Notes under the pieces: model-generated
The model's input: the letters and a program-made list of their open reading frames with translations, nothing else
Told to the model about the DNA's origin: nothing
The model's database searches: none
Part shown: positions 19,362 through 30,929 of the stretch, one piece after another
How the letters are laid out: the number at the start of each line of letters is the position of its first letter
Position numbering within the stretch: position 1 is the stretch's first letter
Program-made: the position numbers and the translations under genes
Assembly: GCF_019510245.1 (NCBI RefSeq)
Contig: NZ_JAEKKT010000114.1
Location: 104,248-168,247, forward strand
From: Streptomyces sp.
GTDB lineage: Bacteria; Actinomycetota; Actinomycetes; Streptomycetales; Streptomycetaceae
Length of the DNA: 64,000 bases
Direction: 5' to 3'

Positions 19362-21740
19362 GTGCCCATGGATCGTTTTCCGAACGCGGCCGACGTCGAT
19401 TTCCACAGTCCTCTGGACCTCACCAAGGCCGCGGCCGCGGTGCTGGACGCCGACGGCCGCATCGCGGGCTGGGGCCCCTCGGCCCAGTGCCTCCTCGGAC
19501 ATCCGGCCGAGGAGGTGCTCGGCCGGCCGGCGGCCCTGCTGCTGGCGACGGAGTCCGGCGGGCGGCCCTCCTCGCTCTGCACGGCGCACCGGCCCCGCAG
19601 CACGGTCCTGGACCTGGTCCGCCGGGACGGGCGCACCCTGCGCGCGGCCGTGACCTTCAGCCCGCTGGTGTCCCAGGGCCTGGCCGCGACCGTCGTGGTC
19701 GCGGCCGAGCTGGATGCGCTGCGCTCCTGGGAGGCGCAGCTGGCCATGTTGCAGGGGCTGGCCACCGAGTCCTCCGTGGGGCTGACGATCTTCGACACCG
19801 ACATGCGGGTCGTCTGGGGCAACGTCTCCACCGATCTGGAGCTCGCGGGGGTCGCCCAGTACGTCGGCCGTCCGGCCGCGGACCTCTTCCCGGAAGGCGA
19901 GTTCATCTCCCGCCACCACCCTCCGGACGAGGACCAGATCATGGAGCACGTGCTCACGACGGGCGAACCGATCATGGGCATGCACTACCGGGGGCGGGCT
20001 CCCGCCGACCCGGGGCGCGAGCACGTCTGGTCCTGCTCGTACCACCGGCTGGTGGACGCCCGTGGCGAGCCGCTGGGGCTGTTCGAGGAGTCCCTGGACA
20101 TCACCGACCGTTACCGCGCCCAGGAGCGGCTGTCGCTGCTCGTGCGGGCGGGCAAACGCATCGGCGCCTCGCTGGACGTGCGACGTACGGCCGCGGAGCT
20201 CGCCGACGTGGCGGTGCCGCAGCTGGCCGACGAGGTGCTGGTCGACCTCCCGCCGGCGGTCATCGAGGGCCGGCAGCCGCCGACGGGTTCGGCGCCGGGG
20301 CACAGCCTGCTGCGGATGCACGGCCGGACCCCGGAGGAGTTCCGGACCAGTCCCGTCTCCTATCCGCCGTCGTCGCCGCAGGCACTGAGCCTGGCCACCA
20401 GCCGCCCGGTCGTCGACGCCGCCCCGCCCCGGTCACCGGACGACCGGACACCGGCCGGCCGGCACTCCAGCCTGTTCGTGCCGCTGCTCGCCCGGGACGC
20501 GGTCCTCGGCCTCGCCACGTTCCGGCGCAGCAGCAACCCCGACCCGTTCGGGCCCGAGGAGCAGACCCTCGCGGTGGAGCTGACCGAGCGGGCCGCCGTC
20601 GGCATCGACAACGCCCGCCGCTACACCAGCCAGCACGCCGCGGCCCTGGTGCTCCAGCGGAGCCTGCTGCCGCAGCACCTGCCCGAGCAGAGCGCGGTCG
20701 ACGTGGCCTACCGCTACCTGCCCGCCGACAGCCGGGTGGGCGTGGGCGGCGACTGGTTCGACCTGATCCCGCTCTCCGGTGCCCGGGTGGGGCTGACCGT
20801 GGGCGACGTGGTCGGCCACGGTGTGCACGCGGCCGCGACCATGGGCAGGCTGCGCGCCACGGTACGGACCCTGGCCCTGCTGGACCTCGATCCGGCGGAG
20901 CTGCTGACCCGCCTAGACGGCCTGGTCGCCCAGGACTCCGCGCCGCATGCGGACGACGGGCTGGGCGACGAGGCGCTCGGGGTGACCTGCCTGTACGCGA
21001 TCTACGACCCGGTGAGCGGCCGCTGTGTCTGGGCGAGCGCGGGCCATCCCCCGCCGATCGTGGCCGACGCGAACGGCTCGGTGGCGCTGTCCGCGCTGGC
21101 GCCGGGGCCGCCCCTGGGGCTGGGCAGCCTGCCCTACGAGAACGTCGAGCTGAGCCTGTCCAGCGGCAGCGTGGTGGCGTTCTTCACCGACGGGGTGGTG
21201 GAGGACCGGCGCACCGACATCGACAGCGGCATCGACCGCCTCGCCCATGTGCTCACCTGGCAGCGGTGCCCGCTGGAGGAGCTGTGCGACCGGGCGCTGT
21301 CGACGCTGCCGCCCGGGCCGCAGGCGGACGACGCCACGCTGCTGCTGGTCCGCACCCGGCGGCTGGGCACCGGCCAGGTGGCGGACCTGGAGCTGCCGCC
21401 CGACCCGGCGATGGTGGCGCGGGCGCGCACGGACACCGAGCTCCAGCTGGAGACCTGGGGCCTGTCCGACCTGGCGTTCACCGCGGAGCTGGTGGTGAGC
21501 GAGCTGGTCACCAACAGCATCCGGTACGCCACCGGGCCCGTGATGCTGAGGCTGATCAAGGACCGCAGCCTGCTGTGCGAGGTCTCCGACAACGCCCACA
21601 CGGCACCGCACCTGCGGCGGGCCCGCCGGGACGACGAGGGCGGCCGCGGCCTGTTCCTCGTCGCCCAGATGTCGCAGCGCTGGGGCACGCGCTACACCGG
21701 GTCGGGGAAGACCATCTGGGCCGAACTGGCCCTCCCCTGA
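19362..21740 (+). CDS. PAS-GAF-SpoIIE phosphatase with C-terminal HATPase domain
   Basis: 792 residues. GTG 19362 is preferred because GGAGG (19351-19355) is 6 nt upstream; ATG 19368 is an alternative. Order of domains: PAS-like (about 20-110), second PAS (about 140-265, ending DITDRYRAQERLS), GAF-like (about 270-430), PP2C/SpoIIE phosphatase (about 440-660; GGDWFDLIPL, VGDVVGHG, SAGHPPP, FTDGVVE, DDATLLLV) and an RsbW-like ATPase (about 680-790; ELVTNSIRYA, GRGLFLVAQM). It probably acts as both phosphatase and kinase-type switch on anti-sigma antagonists, reading an internal signal through PAS/GAF. Partners are not adjacent. Confidence 0.88.
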   Translation: MPMDRFPNAADVDFHSPLDLTKAAAAVLDADGRIAGWGPSAQCLLGHPAEEVLGRPAALLLATESGGRPSSLCTAHRPRSTVLDLVRRDGRTLRAAVTFSPLVSQGLAATVVVAAELDALRSWEAQLAMLQGLATESSVGLTIFDTDMRVVWGNVSTDLELAGVAQYVGRPAADLFPEGEFISRHHPPDEDQIMEHVLTTGEPIMGMHYRGRAPADPGREHVWSCSYHRLVDARGEPLGLFEESLDITDRYRAQERLSLLVRAGKRIGASLDVRRTAAELADVAVPQLADEVLVDLPPAVIEGRQPPTGSAPGHSLLRMHGRTPEEFRTSPVSYPPSSPQALSLATSRPVVDAAPPRSPDDRTPAGRHSSLFVPLLARDAVLGLATFRRSSNPDPFGPEEQTLAVELTERAAVGIDNARRYTSQHAAALVLQRSLLPQHLPEQSAVDVAYRYLPADSRVGVGGDWFDLIPLSGARVGLTVGDVVGHGVHAAATMGRLRATVRTLALLDLDPAELLTRLDGLVAQDSAPHADDGLGDEALGVTCLYAIYDPVSGRCVWASAGHPPPIVADANGSVALSALAPGPPLGLGSLPYENVELSLSSGSVVAFFTDGVVEDRRTDIDSGIDRLAHVLTWQRCPLEELCDRALSTLPPGPQADDATLLLVRTRRLGTGQVADLELPPDPAMVARARTDTELQLETWGLSDLAFTAELVVSELVTNSIRYATGPVMLRLIKDRSLLCEVSDNAHTAPHLRRARRDDEGGRGLFLVAQMSQRWGTRYTGSGKTIWAELALP

Positions 21741-21822
21741 CCCGGGCGGGCGCGGAGCGGGAAACATCCCCGGATGTGCACTGTGCCCATCGGGGAGGTT
21801 CCCCGCCCCCGGCGGACGGGTG

Positions 21823-23667
21823 TCAGCCGTCGATGCGGTGGGTGGTCCAGAACGACGTCAGGTCCGTGCTGGTCGCCGCCTGGGCCGCCGCCTTGAACTC
21901 GGCGGTGGTCGAGACGCCGTACCAGTGCGCACTGGCGTAGTTCTTCAGGAGGGTGGTCATCGCGGTGTCGCCGATCAGCCGGCGCAGGTCGTGCAGGGCG
22001 CACTTGCCGTAGCCGTAGACGACGGTGGAGTAGCGGGACGAGTGGGCGTCCCAGTACGCCATCGAGTTGGTGATCTTCTCCGCCGACGAGGCCCAGGAGA
22101 CGCTGTTCCAGCAGTTGGTGCCGGTCAGCCCCTGTGCCAGGTCGGTGGCGTAGTCGGTGAACGCCTCGTCCAGCCAGGGGCTGTTGTACTCGTCGTCGCC
22201 GACGATGCCGTACCACCACTGGTGGCCGATCTCGTGGGTGAGCGCGGTGGTGCTGACCAGGTCGAGGACGAAGCCCGGGTACTCCATGCCGCCGAACCAG
22301 AAGTTGTTGTCGATCACCGCGTCCAACTCGCCGTACGGGTAGGCCCCGAAGCGGCCGGCGTGGGCGTCGACGGCCGACTTGGCGGTGGTGAGCATCGACT
22401 GGGCGCTGGAGGAGCTGATGCCCGAGACGGAGTAGATGTTGACCGGGACCCCGCCGGGTGAGGTGCCGGAGATCTTGGTGAACGGCCCGGCCGCCCAGGC
22501 GAAGTCACGGACCTTGGAGGCGGTCGCCGTGGTGACGGTACGGCCGCTGGTGCCGGGGGTGTCGACCGAGGTGCCGGTGGCCGGGACCAGCAGGCTGCTG
22601 GGGTGGTCCAGGGTCACCTTGAAGTCGGCGGCCAGCGAGTAGAAGGACTCGCCGTTGTTGGTGTACGGGTCCAGGTGCCAGCCGGATCCGTCCCGGACCG
22701 CGAGGACGGGCAGCGCGTTGCCGATCATGCTGAACGCGCCGTCGTGGCCGAAGCGGTCGGCGCCGCTCGGGACGGTGATGCCCAGGTCGAAGCCGATCGT
22801 GGTGCTCTGGCCCTGGGCCAGCGGTGCCGGCAGGGCGACCTCCAGCGCCGTGCAGGCGACCGAGAGCGCGCCCGCGGTGCCGCCGGTGACGTTGCTGACG
22901 GTGATCGGCGGGGCCGAGCAGGTGCCGTGGTAGTTGTCCCACAGCCTGAGGTAGACCTCGCTGAGCGCGGTCGCGGAGGCGTTGGTGAAGGTCACGCTCT
23001 CGTGGCCGGTCCAGCCGGTGCCGGCGGAGTTGCTGGTCAGGCTGACGGTGTACGCCGGGGAGGCAGGGGTGCGGGTGGTGTCGCCGGGGGTGGTGGCGGC
23101 CGAGGTGTCGAGGGCGACGTCGTCCAGGACGAAGCTGGTCTGGAGGCTGGAGTCCTCGGTGCCGGTGAAGGCGACGGTCACGGTCTGCCCCGCGAACGCG
23201 GACACGTCGAAGGACTTCTTCACGTACCCGGTGTTCTTGTCCAGGTTGGACCAGGTCGCCAGCGTGGTGCTGCCGATCTTGGCCGTGAGTTTGTCGTACG
23301 CCGTGGACGAGGTCGTCTCGGCGGTGTCGACGTGCAGCCAGAAGGTGAGCGTCGCCGCGCACCCGGAGGGGATGGTGACGCTCTGCGAGAGCGTGTCGGT
23401 GTGGGTGGAGCCGGTGCCGTCCAGCCAGGCGAAGCCGGCACCGCCGTGGGCGGACTGGCCGGAGCGGCTGGTGATCACGCCGGTCGAGGACTGGGTCCAG
23501 GGTGACGTGCCGCTCTCGAAGTCGCCGTTGGTGATGAGCTGGCTCGACGTACAGGCCGCGGCGGCCGGTTCGGCCGCCGACGCCGAGGTGCCGGGCAGCA
23601 GGGCGGCGGCGAGTGCCGCGACGGCCAGCGCGCTGGTGGCGAAGGCCTTGTGGGGGGTCGATCTCAC
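21823..23667 (-). CDS. Secreted M1-family zinc metallopeptidase
   Basis: 614 residues with a Sec signal (1-32). An N-terminal jelly-roll carbohydrate-binding-like module (about 35-195; [18 protein letters not shown]) is joined by a short [12 protein letters not shown] linker to an aminopeptidase N-type catalytic part. The zinc site is HEIGHQWW with His478, Glu479 and His482, and Glu501 exactly 18 residues later. The exopeptidase motif appears as GGMEYPG rather than GAMEN. It should cleave N-terminal residues or peptides outside the cell, with the N-terminal module tethering it to a polymer. Confidence 0.88.
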   Translation of the reverse strand: MRSTPHKAFATSALAVAALAAALLPGTSASAAEPAAAACTSSQLITNGDFESGTSPWTQSSTGVITSRSGQSAHGGAGFAWLDGTGSTHTDTLSQSVTIPSGCAATLTFWLHVDTAETTSSTAYDKLTAKIGSTTLATWSNLDKNTGYVKKSFDVSAFAGQTVTVAFTGTEDSSLQTSFVLDDVALDTSAATTPGDTTRTPASPAYTVSLTSNSAGTGWTGHESVTFTNASATALSEVYLRLWDNYHGTCSAPPITVSNVTGGTAGALSVACTALEVALPAPLAQGQSTTIGFDLGITVPSGADRFGHDGAFSMIGNALPVLAVRDGSGWHLDPYTNNGESFYSLAADFKVTLDHPSSLLVPATGTSVDTPGTSGRTVTTATASKVRDFAWAAGPFTKISGTSPGGVPVNIYSVSGISSSSAQSMLTTAKSAVDAHAGRFGAYPYGELDAVIDNNFWFGGMEYPGFVLDLVSTTALTHEIGHQWWYGIVGDDEYNSPWLDEAFTDYATDLAQGLTGTNCWNSVSWASSAEKITNSMAYWDAHSSRYSTVVYGYGKCALHDLRRLIGDTAMTTLLKNYASAHWYGVSTTAEFKAAAQAATSTDLTSFWTTHRIDG

Positions 23668-23825
23668 ACGAAACTCCTTTGCGGAGGCCGGGGTCCCGGC
23701 CTGCTCGGTGGCCGCCGGTCCGGCTGGGGTGCGCCGGTGGCGGCCTCACGCATGACGAAGAAGTGGTGCGAGTCGGAAGCCTGACAGATTTGACCAGGGC
23801 ATGTCACTAGGGGGTTACCCTCGCG

Positions 23826-24431
23826 TCAGGCGTGGTCCACGCAGCAGGGGGTGGGGTTGGGAACCTCGAAGGGGGCCAGCAGGCCGCCCGCCGCCGGCAC
23901 CAGGGTGAGGGTGAGGACGCCGTCACGCCACTCCGGGCGTACGTGGTCCTGGGTCAGCACCTCGGCGGTGCGCGGCGGTTGGACGCCGGGTGCGCCGAGT
24001 ACGACGAGGTGCTCGATGGCGGTGCGGTCGAGCAGGTCCGCGACGGTGACTGTGCCGGTCAGGTGCGCCACGCCGGGGTAGGCCACGGCCCGGCCGGAGG
24101 CGGGGGGCGCGGCGGCGGCCAGCCGGGCGGTGCCCACCGCGTCGGCGGGGCCGTGAGTGCGGTCGGCCAGGGCGAGGCCGGTGCCCCTGGGGAGCACGTC
24201 GACCAGTTCCTGCCAGAGCACGTCCGCGTCCGGTCCGGGGACGGCCAGCGAGAGCGTCGTCCCCCGCCGCTCGTCGGTGCGGAACAGGTGGGTGCAGGCG
24301 AACACGCCCTCGGTGGCCTCCCGTTGCTCCAGCAGCCGGTGGATCAGGTGGTCGGCCTCGCGCAGGGTCGCCGTACCGGCGTCCACCCCGATGACGGAGC
24401 GGACGCCGGACGCGTGGTGCGGGGAGGTCAT
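23826..24431 (-). CDS. Unknown protein coupled to the PHP protein
   Basis: 201 residues beginning at the ATG that overlaps the stop of the PHP gene (ATGA, 24428-24431). I do not recognise the family. It has no signal peptide or membrane segment. Visible features are the N-terminal GVDAGTATLREADHLIHRLL, a segment RTDERRGTTLSLAVPGPDAD, and a C-terminus ending NPTPCCVDHA, whose Cys-Cys-x-Asp-His could bind a metal. Codon use is normal. The tight overlap says it is made together with the PHP phosphoesterase and probably works with it. Bases 23668-23825 must carry the promoter of the M1 peptidase; nothing clear was seen. Confidence 0.6.
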   Translation of the reverse strand: MTSPHHASGVRSVIGVDAGTATLREADHLIHRLLEQREATEGVFACTHLFRTDERRGTTLSLAVPGPDADVLWQELVDVLPRGTGLALADRTHGPADAVGTARLAAAAPPASGRAVAYPGVAHLTGTVTVADLLDRTAIEHLVVLGAPGVQPPRTAEVLTQDHVRPEWRDGVLTLTLVPAAGGLLAPFEVPNPTPCCVDHA

Positions 24432-26140
24432 GCGGGCAGGACCCACATCGGGTTGGAGTAGAACCACAGGTCCTTCCACGGGTCGGCGTCGCCCAGGACG
24501 TCGATGGCCGGGCCGGCCGGGTCCACGGCGGCACCGTTGAAACCGACCGCGGAGCGGTTGCCGTCGGTGCCGCGCAGCCGGACGTAGACCGGCTTGTCGA
24601 GGCGGCCGAGGGAGTACGTCAGCTTGACCGTGCCGGTCGCCTTGTCGACCTCGAAGGACTTCACGACCTTGGTGGCGGGCGTGGCGAAGGTGTCCCTGTC
24701 GCTCACCTTGCCGGTGACATCGCCCTGGACGACGTCGACGCGGGCCAGCGTCGGCACGAACTGCGCCCAGTTGGGGCCGTTGGCGAGGCTGATCTCGATG
24801 ACCAGGTCGACCCTGCTGCCCTTGCGGACGTGCAGCACGCCGCCGAGGGTCACCGCCTGGGAGCCGGAGCGCAGCTGGGCGTCCAGGCCGCTGATCAGGC
24901 CGCCGTGGTCCACCCAGACCCGGCCGGCACGGATGCCGTCCATGACCGACTTGTAGGAGAAGGACGAGGCGCCGACGTGGGTGCGGGAGTACTGGCCGGG
25001 CCAGAAGTCGGTGTCGGTGAGGCTGATGCCGGTGCCGTAGACCGGGTCCTCGTAGCGGCCGTTGGCGTTGAAGTCGCTGTTCGGGCCGCGCACCGCGGTG
25101 TCGGCGTACACGTTGTGGGAGTCGGAGTTGGCGGTGATCCACCAGGGCTTGCCCTCGGCGAGCAGGCTGTCCCACAGGCCGCCGACGGTGGCGGTCATCC
25201 AGTCGAAGCCGCCCCAGGTGCGGTAGCTCTCCAGCGGGTAGCCGGCGAAGGAGTCCGCGCTCGGGCTGTTGTCGTAGATGCCGCGGGCCGAGCCGGGGCC
25301 GTTCGGCTTGGGCAGGCCGCCCGCCTGGTGGCCGGGGGCGCCCTCGAAGCCGACCGCGATCGACGGCTGCGCGTCGCGCCAGGCGCGGATCTCGTGCGGG
25401 GAGTCGATGCCCTTGCGCGCCGGGTGGTTGGCGAGGAACAGCGCGTCCCTGACCTTGCGGCGCTGCACCTACTCGGCGAGGAAGTTGAGGCCGGAGATGG
25501 CCAGCGCCTCGTTGGCGGGGCTGCTCGAGGAGGCGCCCTTGACCGAGCCGTCGAAGGAGTTCTCGAACTCCTTGAGGACGGCGACCTCGTTCTTGCCGGG
25601 GTGGACGAAGACCGTGCCGTGCTCGGCGGCCGGGATGTTCCACTCCAGGCCCTGGAAGACCAGGGTGTCCTCGATCTGGTCGCGGGCGGCGACGATGTCC
25701 GGGTTGACCTTCTCGACACCGATCTTGGCGTGCGTCTCGCTGCCGTGGTCGGTGATGACCATCCAGTCCAGGCCGTGCGCGTTGGCCTGCCGGACGTGGT
25801 CGATGACCCGGTACTTGGCGTCGGAGCTGTACTGGGTGTGGATGTGGTGGTCGCCGGCCAGCCACAGGTAGCCGCCGGAACGGCCGTTCTGGGAGTGGGC
25901 GGAGGACACCGCGGCGGCGGCCTGGCCCGCACCGGCGAGGACACTGCCCGCCGCGAGGCCGGCGCCGAGCAGTCCGGTGCGGCGCAGCATCGAGCGGCGG
26001 GAGAGCTGACCGGGCGTCAGCTCGGCGTCGGGGACGGACAGATCGAGGGCGGGCGGCAGCGACGAGGCGGCGTCGCCGTCCCCGTGGTGGTGATGGTGGT
26101 GGTGACCGTGACCGTGGTCGTGGCTGTGACCGTGGCTCAT
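24428..26140 (-). pseudogene. PHP-domain phosphoesterase, Tat-exported, split by in-frame TAG
   Basis: One reading frame of 570 codons is interrupted only by a TAG at 25469-25471 (codon 224). Before the stop: a very His-rich N-terminus (MSHGHSHDHGHG plus seven more His), a twin-arginine signal (LSRRSMLRRTGLLGAG), and PHP metal motifs GDHHIHTQYS, ITDHGSE and GLEWNIP. After the stop, in the same frame, VQRRKVRDALFLANHPARKG, the HDF-like NSDSHN site and a beta-rich C-terminal domain follow with no damage. The context FLAE-stop-VQRRKV suggests CAG (Gln) to TAG. GTG 25468, just after the stop, could allow reinitiation of a 346-residue second half, but the PHP site needs both halves. Confidence 0.85.
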
Positions 26141-26313
26141 GTTCGGAACTCCCGCGGGCGACCAGTACGGGGGATGGCTCAGGACGTGCAGAGTCTGCGA
26201 AGGTCGCATGAACAGCGGGAGTCGAGGTCATGGTGGGGTAAAGAACGACTCATGTGCAGCGCGCTACGCGCTTCTCCCGGTGGGGAGTTGGCCAACGAGC
26301 CGTAAAGACGGCA

Positions 26314-26350
26314 ATGCCCGGGCCGGCTCACGAGGAGCCGGCCCGGGCAT
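26314..26350 (-). terminator. 16-bp perfect hairpin downstream of katG
   Basis: ATGCCCGGGCCGGCTC (26314-26329) and GAGCCGGCCCGGGCAT (26335-26350) pair perfectly around a 5-nt loop. It lies about 85 bp after the katG stop, beyond the tandem repeats, and separates katG from the PHP gene. Confidence 0.85.
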
Positions 26351-26358
26351 CGGGCCCC

Positions 26359-28657
<2,299 letters not shown>

Positions 28658-29095
28658 TCAGGAACTGCTGACGGTGGAACAGTCGGGGCACAGGCCCCAG
28701 TAGATGACCTCGGCCTCGTCGATCGCGAAGCCGTGGTCGTCCGAAGCGGTCAGGCACGGGGCGTCGCCGACCGCGCAGTCGACGTCGGCGACGGCACCGC
28801 ACGACCGGCACAGGACGTGGTGGTGGTTGTCGCCGACGCGTCCCTCGAACCGGGCCGGGCTGCCGGCCGGTTCGATACGGCGTATGAGTCCAGCCGTGGT
28901 GAGCGCGTGCAGCGCGTCGTACACGGCTTGGAGCGATATGTGGCCCACCCGCTCGCGGACGCCCGAGGCGATCGCCTCGACGCCCAGGTGGTCGCCGTGG
29001 CGGACGGTCTCCAGCAGCGCGACGCGGGCGGCCGTCACCCGCAGGCCGGCACCGCGCAGCTCATCGGCGGTCGTCGGGGGCTGGGATGCGGTCAT
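28658..29095 (-). CDS. furA: Fur-family redox regulator FurA/FurS
   Basis: 145 residues: N-terminal winged helix (GLRVTAARVALLETV, ISLQAVYDALHAL) and a dimerisation domain with the regulatory HHHVLCRSCGAVADVDC and a C-terminal CPDCS. These Cys pairs are the redox/zinc sites of FurA/FurS-type peroxide sensors. It represses its own operon with katG. No ribosome-binding site precedes the ATG and a -10 lies 6 nt before it, so translation is probably leaderless, as reported for actinobacterial furA. Confidence 0.93.
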   Translation of the reverse strand: MTASQPPTTADELRGAGLRVTAARVALLETVRHGDHLGVEAIASGVRERVGHISLQAVYDALHALTTAGLIRRIEPAGSPARFEGRVGDNHHHVLCRSCGAVADVDCAVGDAPCLTASDDHGFAIDEAEVIYWGLCPDCSTVSSS

Positions 29096-29101
29096 GGCGC
29101 C

Positions 29102-29131
29102 AACCTACCGTCTCAAACACGAATGATTCAA
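29102..29131 (-). promoter_or_regulatory. furA-katG promoter with overlapping palindrome
   Basis: On the minus strand TTGAAT (29126-29131) and TAGGTT (29102-29107) are separated by 18 bp. The short palindrome GAATGATTC (29121-29129) overlaps the -35 and lies in an unusually A/T-rich stretch; it is the best candidate for FurA binding. Confidence 0.65.
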
Positions 29132-29338
29132 GAAAACAAACCACTCAAGTCTGGTGGCGAACCGTCCCCCGGCCCGCCCGATCGCCCCGGGCGGCCCTAC
29201 AGCCCCCCCTCCGGGCACCTTCCGGGCGCACGGCTTTGCCATCTCTTTACAACCCGGCCCGGTGCCGGGTCGTCTCTCCGCTCGATCCGTAACTCAGCCC
29301 GCCCCGACCACGGCGGGCCGACGAAAGAGAGCGTCCTC

Positions 29339-29713
29339 ATGCGCCGAACCGTCCTGAGCGCCACGGCACTCGCCTGCACCGCCGTGCTGGCGGGCACCGT
29401 GCCCGCGTTCGCCGACAGCACCACCCCGAGCCCGGTCCCCACCGTGGCGCCGTCCACCGCGGCCTCCGCCGAGCCGTCCGCCGTCCCGTCCGAGGCGCCG
29501 TCCGCCGCGCCCACCCGGGGCGCGACCCCCGCCCCGACGCGGGACTCGCGCCAGGTCGCGGCGGTGCCGAAGGGTGCGCCCGACACCGGGGTGACGGAGC
29601 CGTCCGAGGGCTCCGGCTCCGAGGGCGCGCTGATCGGCGGCGGTGCGGCGGCCGTGCTCGCCGCGGGCGCGACGGTGTTCGCCGTCCGTCGCCGCCGGGC
29701 GACCGGGGCATGA
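29339..29713 (+). CDS. Small sortase-substrate-like surface protein
   Basis: 124 residues: a signal peptide (1-26, AFA-DST), a Pro/Thr/Ser/Ala-rich stalk, then KGAPDTG, followed by a Gly/Ser stretch, a hydrophobic helix and the basic tail RRRR. This is the layout of a cell-wall sorting signal, with a PDTG motif in place of LPXTG. Its stop overlaps the start of a class F sortase gene (ATGA, 29710-29713), so it is the obvious substrate. It has no catalytic domain and may serve as a wall spacer or carrier. Confidence 0.75.
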   Translation: MRRTVLSATALACTAVLAGTVPAFADSTTPSPVPTVAPSTAASAEPSAVPSEAPSAAPTRGATPAPTRDSRQVAAVPKGAPDTGVTEPSEGSGSEGALIGGGAAAVLAAGATVFAVRRRRATGA

Positions 29714-30339
29714 CCCCCCTCTCCAGGCGCGCCTTCGTCACCGCCGCGACGGCCTCGCTGCTGGCGGGCTGCGCGGGCCGGGCACCGGACCGGACGGCCC
29801 CAGCCGCCCGGCGGCGGACGGCGTCCTCGCCGCCGCCGTCCGCGGGCACGGCCACGGCCGGGTCCGCCGCCCACGCCCTCGGCCGGTCCACGCCGGTCCG
29901 GCTGCGCATCCCCGCGATCCGGGTCGACACCCCGCTGCTGCGGCTCGGCCTGGCCGCCGACGGCACGGTGCAGGTGCCGCCGGTCACCGCGCACGACCGG
30001 GCGGGCTGGTACCGCTACTCCCCCACCCCGGGGCAGACCGGCCCGTCGGTGATCCTCGGCCATGTCACGGTCGGCGCCTACGGAGACGGGGTGTTCCGCC
30101 GGCTCGCGGAGCTGCGCCGGGGCGAGCAGGCCGTGGCGCGCCTGGAGAACGGCAGGTCGGCGGTGTTCACCGTCGACGAGGTCCGTACGGTCGCCAAGTC
30201 CGCGTTCCCGACCCGGGACGTCTACGGGGACGTGGACCGCCCGGAGCTGCGGCTGATCACCTGCGGCGGCCCGCGGGGCGGCGACGGCTACCTCGACAAC
30301 GTCATCGTCTTCGCCACGCTGACCGGCACGACGCCCTGA
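29710..30339 (+). CDS. Class F sortase with lipoprotein-type N-terminus
   Basis: 209 residues. The N-terminus has SRRAF followed by LLAGC, i.e. a Tat-like signal with a lipobox (Cys20), so the enzyme is probably lipid-anchored. The sortase barrel (about 65-205) has the catalytic His in SVILGHVT and Cys in LRLITCGGPR, followed by GYLDNVIVFA. An Arg two residues after CGG may be the third catalytic residue. It should join the neighbouring PDTG-motif protein, and perhaps others, to the wall. Cotranscribed with its putative substrate and closed by a strong hairpin. Confidence 0.88.
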   Translation: MTPLSRRAFVTAATASLLAGCAGRAPDRTAPAARRRTASSPPPSAGTATAGSAAHALGRSTPVRLRIPAIRVDTPLLRLGLAADGTVQVPPVTAHDRAGWYRYSPTPGQTGPSVILGHVTVGAYGDGVFRRLAELRRGEQAVARLENGRSAVFTVDEVRTVAKSAFPTRDVYGDVDRPELRLITCGGPRGGDGYLDNVIVFATLTGTTP

Positions 30340-30350
30340 CCCGCCGGAAC

Positions 30351-30392
30351 GGATGCGGGACCGGTGGAACGTACGCCACCGGTCCCGCATCC
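30351..30392 (+). terminator. 17-bp perfect hairpin after the sortase
   Basis: GGATGCGGGACCGGTGG (30351-30367) and CCACCGGTCCCGCATCC (30376-30392) pair perfectly around an 8-nt loop, 11 bp after the sortase stop. It separates the sortase unit from the sigma factor unit. Confidence 0.85.
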
Positions 30393-30437
30393 TCCCCGAC
30401 GAGTGCGACGATCGAGCCCCCACGACCCTGGAGAACG

Positions 30438-30929
30438 TTGAAACGGTCCCGTGAGACGGCGGCCACCGAGCTGTTCGCCGCGCTGTACCCACGCCTGGCC
30501 GGCTGGTGCCGCCGTCTGGTCGACGACGACGAGACGGCGCACGAGATCGCCTCGGAGGCCTTCACCCGGCTGTGGGCCCGGTGGACGAAGGTGGAGGAGC
30601 CGCGCGGCTTCCTCTACGTCACCGCGGCCAACCTCGTCCGGGACCACTGGCGCAAGCTGGAGCGCGAGCGCCGGGCGGTGCGCCGGGTGGGTACGGAGGC
30701 CGCGATCCGCCCGCACACCGAGCCGGCGGATCCGTCGGTACGGCTGCTGGTGCAGTCGCTGCCCGAGCGGCTGCGGGTGCCGATCCTGCTGCACTACTAC
30801 GCTGACATGCCGATCCGGGAGGTCTCCGCGCTGACCGGGCGCAAGGAAGGAACCGTCAAGGCCGACCTGCACGCGGCCCGAGAACTGCTCCGCGGTCATC
30901 TGAGGAGAAGCCTTGACCACACGCTTTGA
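30438..30929 (+). CDS. ECF-type RNA polymerase sigma factor
   Basis: 163 residues from TTG 30438 (weak GGAG upstream). Region 2 is ATELFAALYPRLAGWCRRL and EIASEAFTRLWARW, region 4 is LPERLRVPILLHYYADMPI with the helix-turn-helix REVSALTGRKEGTVKADLH. It is a minimal ECF sigma with no extra domain. The next gene starts inside its last codons, a usual arrangement for a sigma factor and its membrane regulator. Target promoters are unknown. Confidence 0.88.
   Translation: MKRSRETAATELFAALYPRLAGWCRRLVDDDETAHEIASEAFTRLWARWTKVEEPRGFLYVTAANLVRDHWRKLERERRAVRRVGTEAAIRPHTEPADPSVRLLVQSLPERLRVPILLHYYADMPIREVSALTGRKEGTVKADLHAARELLRGHLRRSLDHTL

Noticed and set aside
17196..20321. A 1041-codon minus-strand open frame spanning two plus-strand genes
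   Set aside because: It crosses a strong terminator and two recognised genes and has Val/Gly/Arg-biased shadow composition.
25469..25471. TAG read as pyrrolysine or another recoded amino acid
   Set aside because: No pyl genes or structural signals are visible in the window, PHP proteins do not use it, and Gln (CAG) fits the context by one base change.
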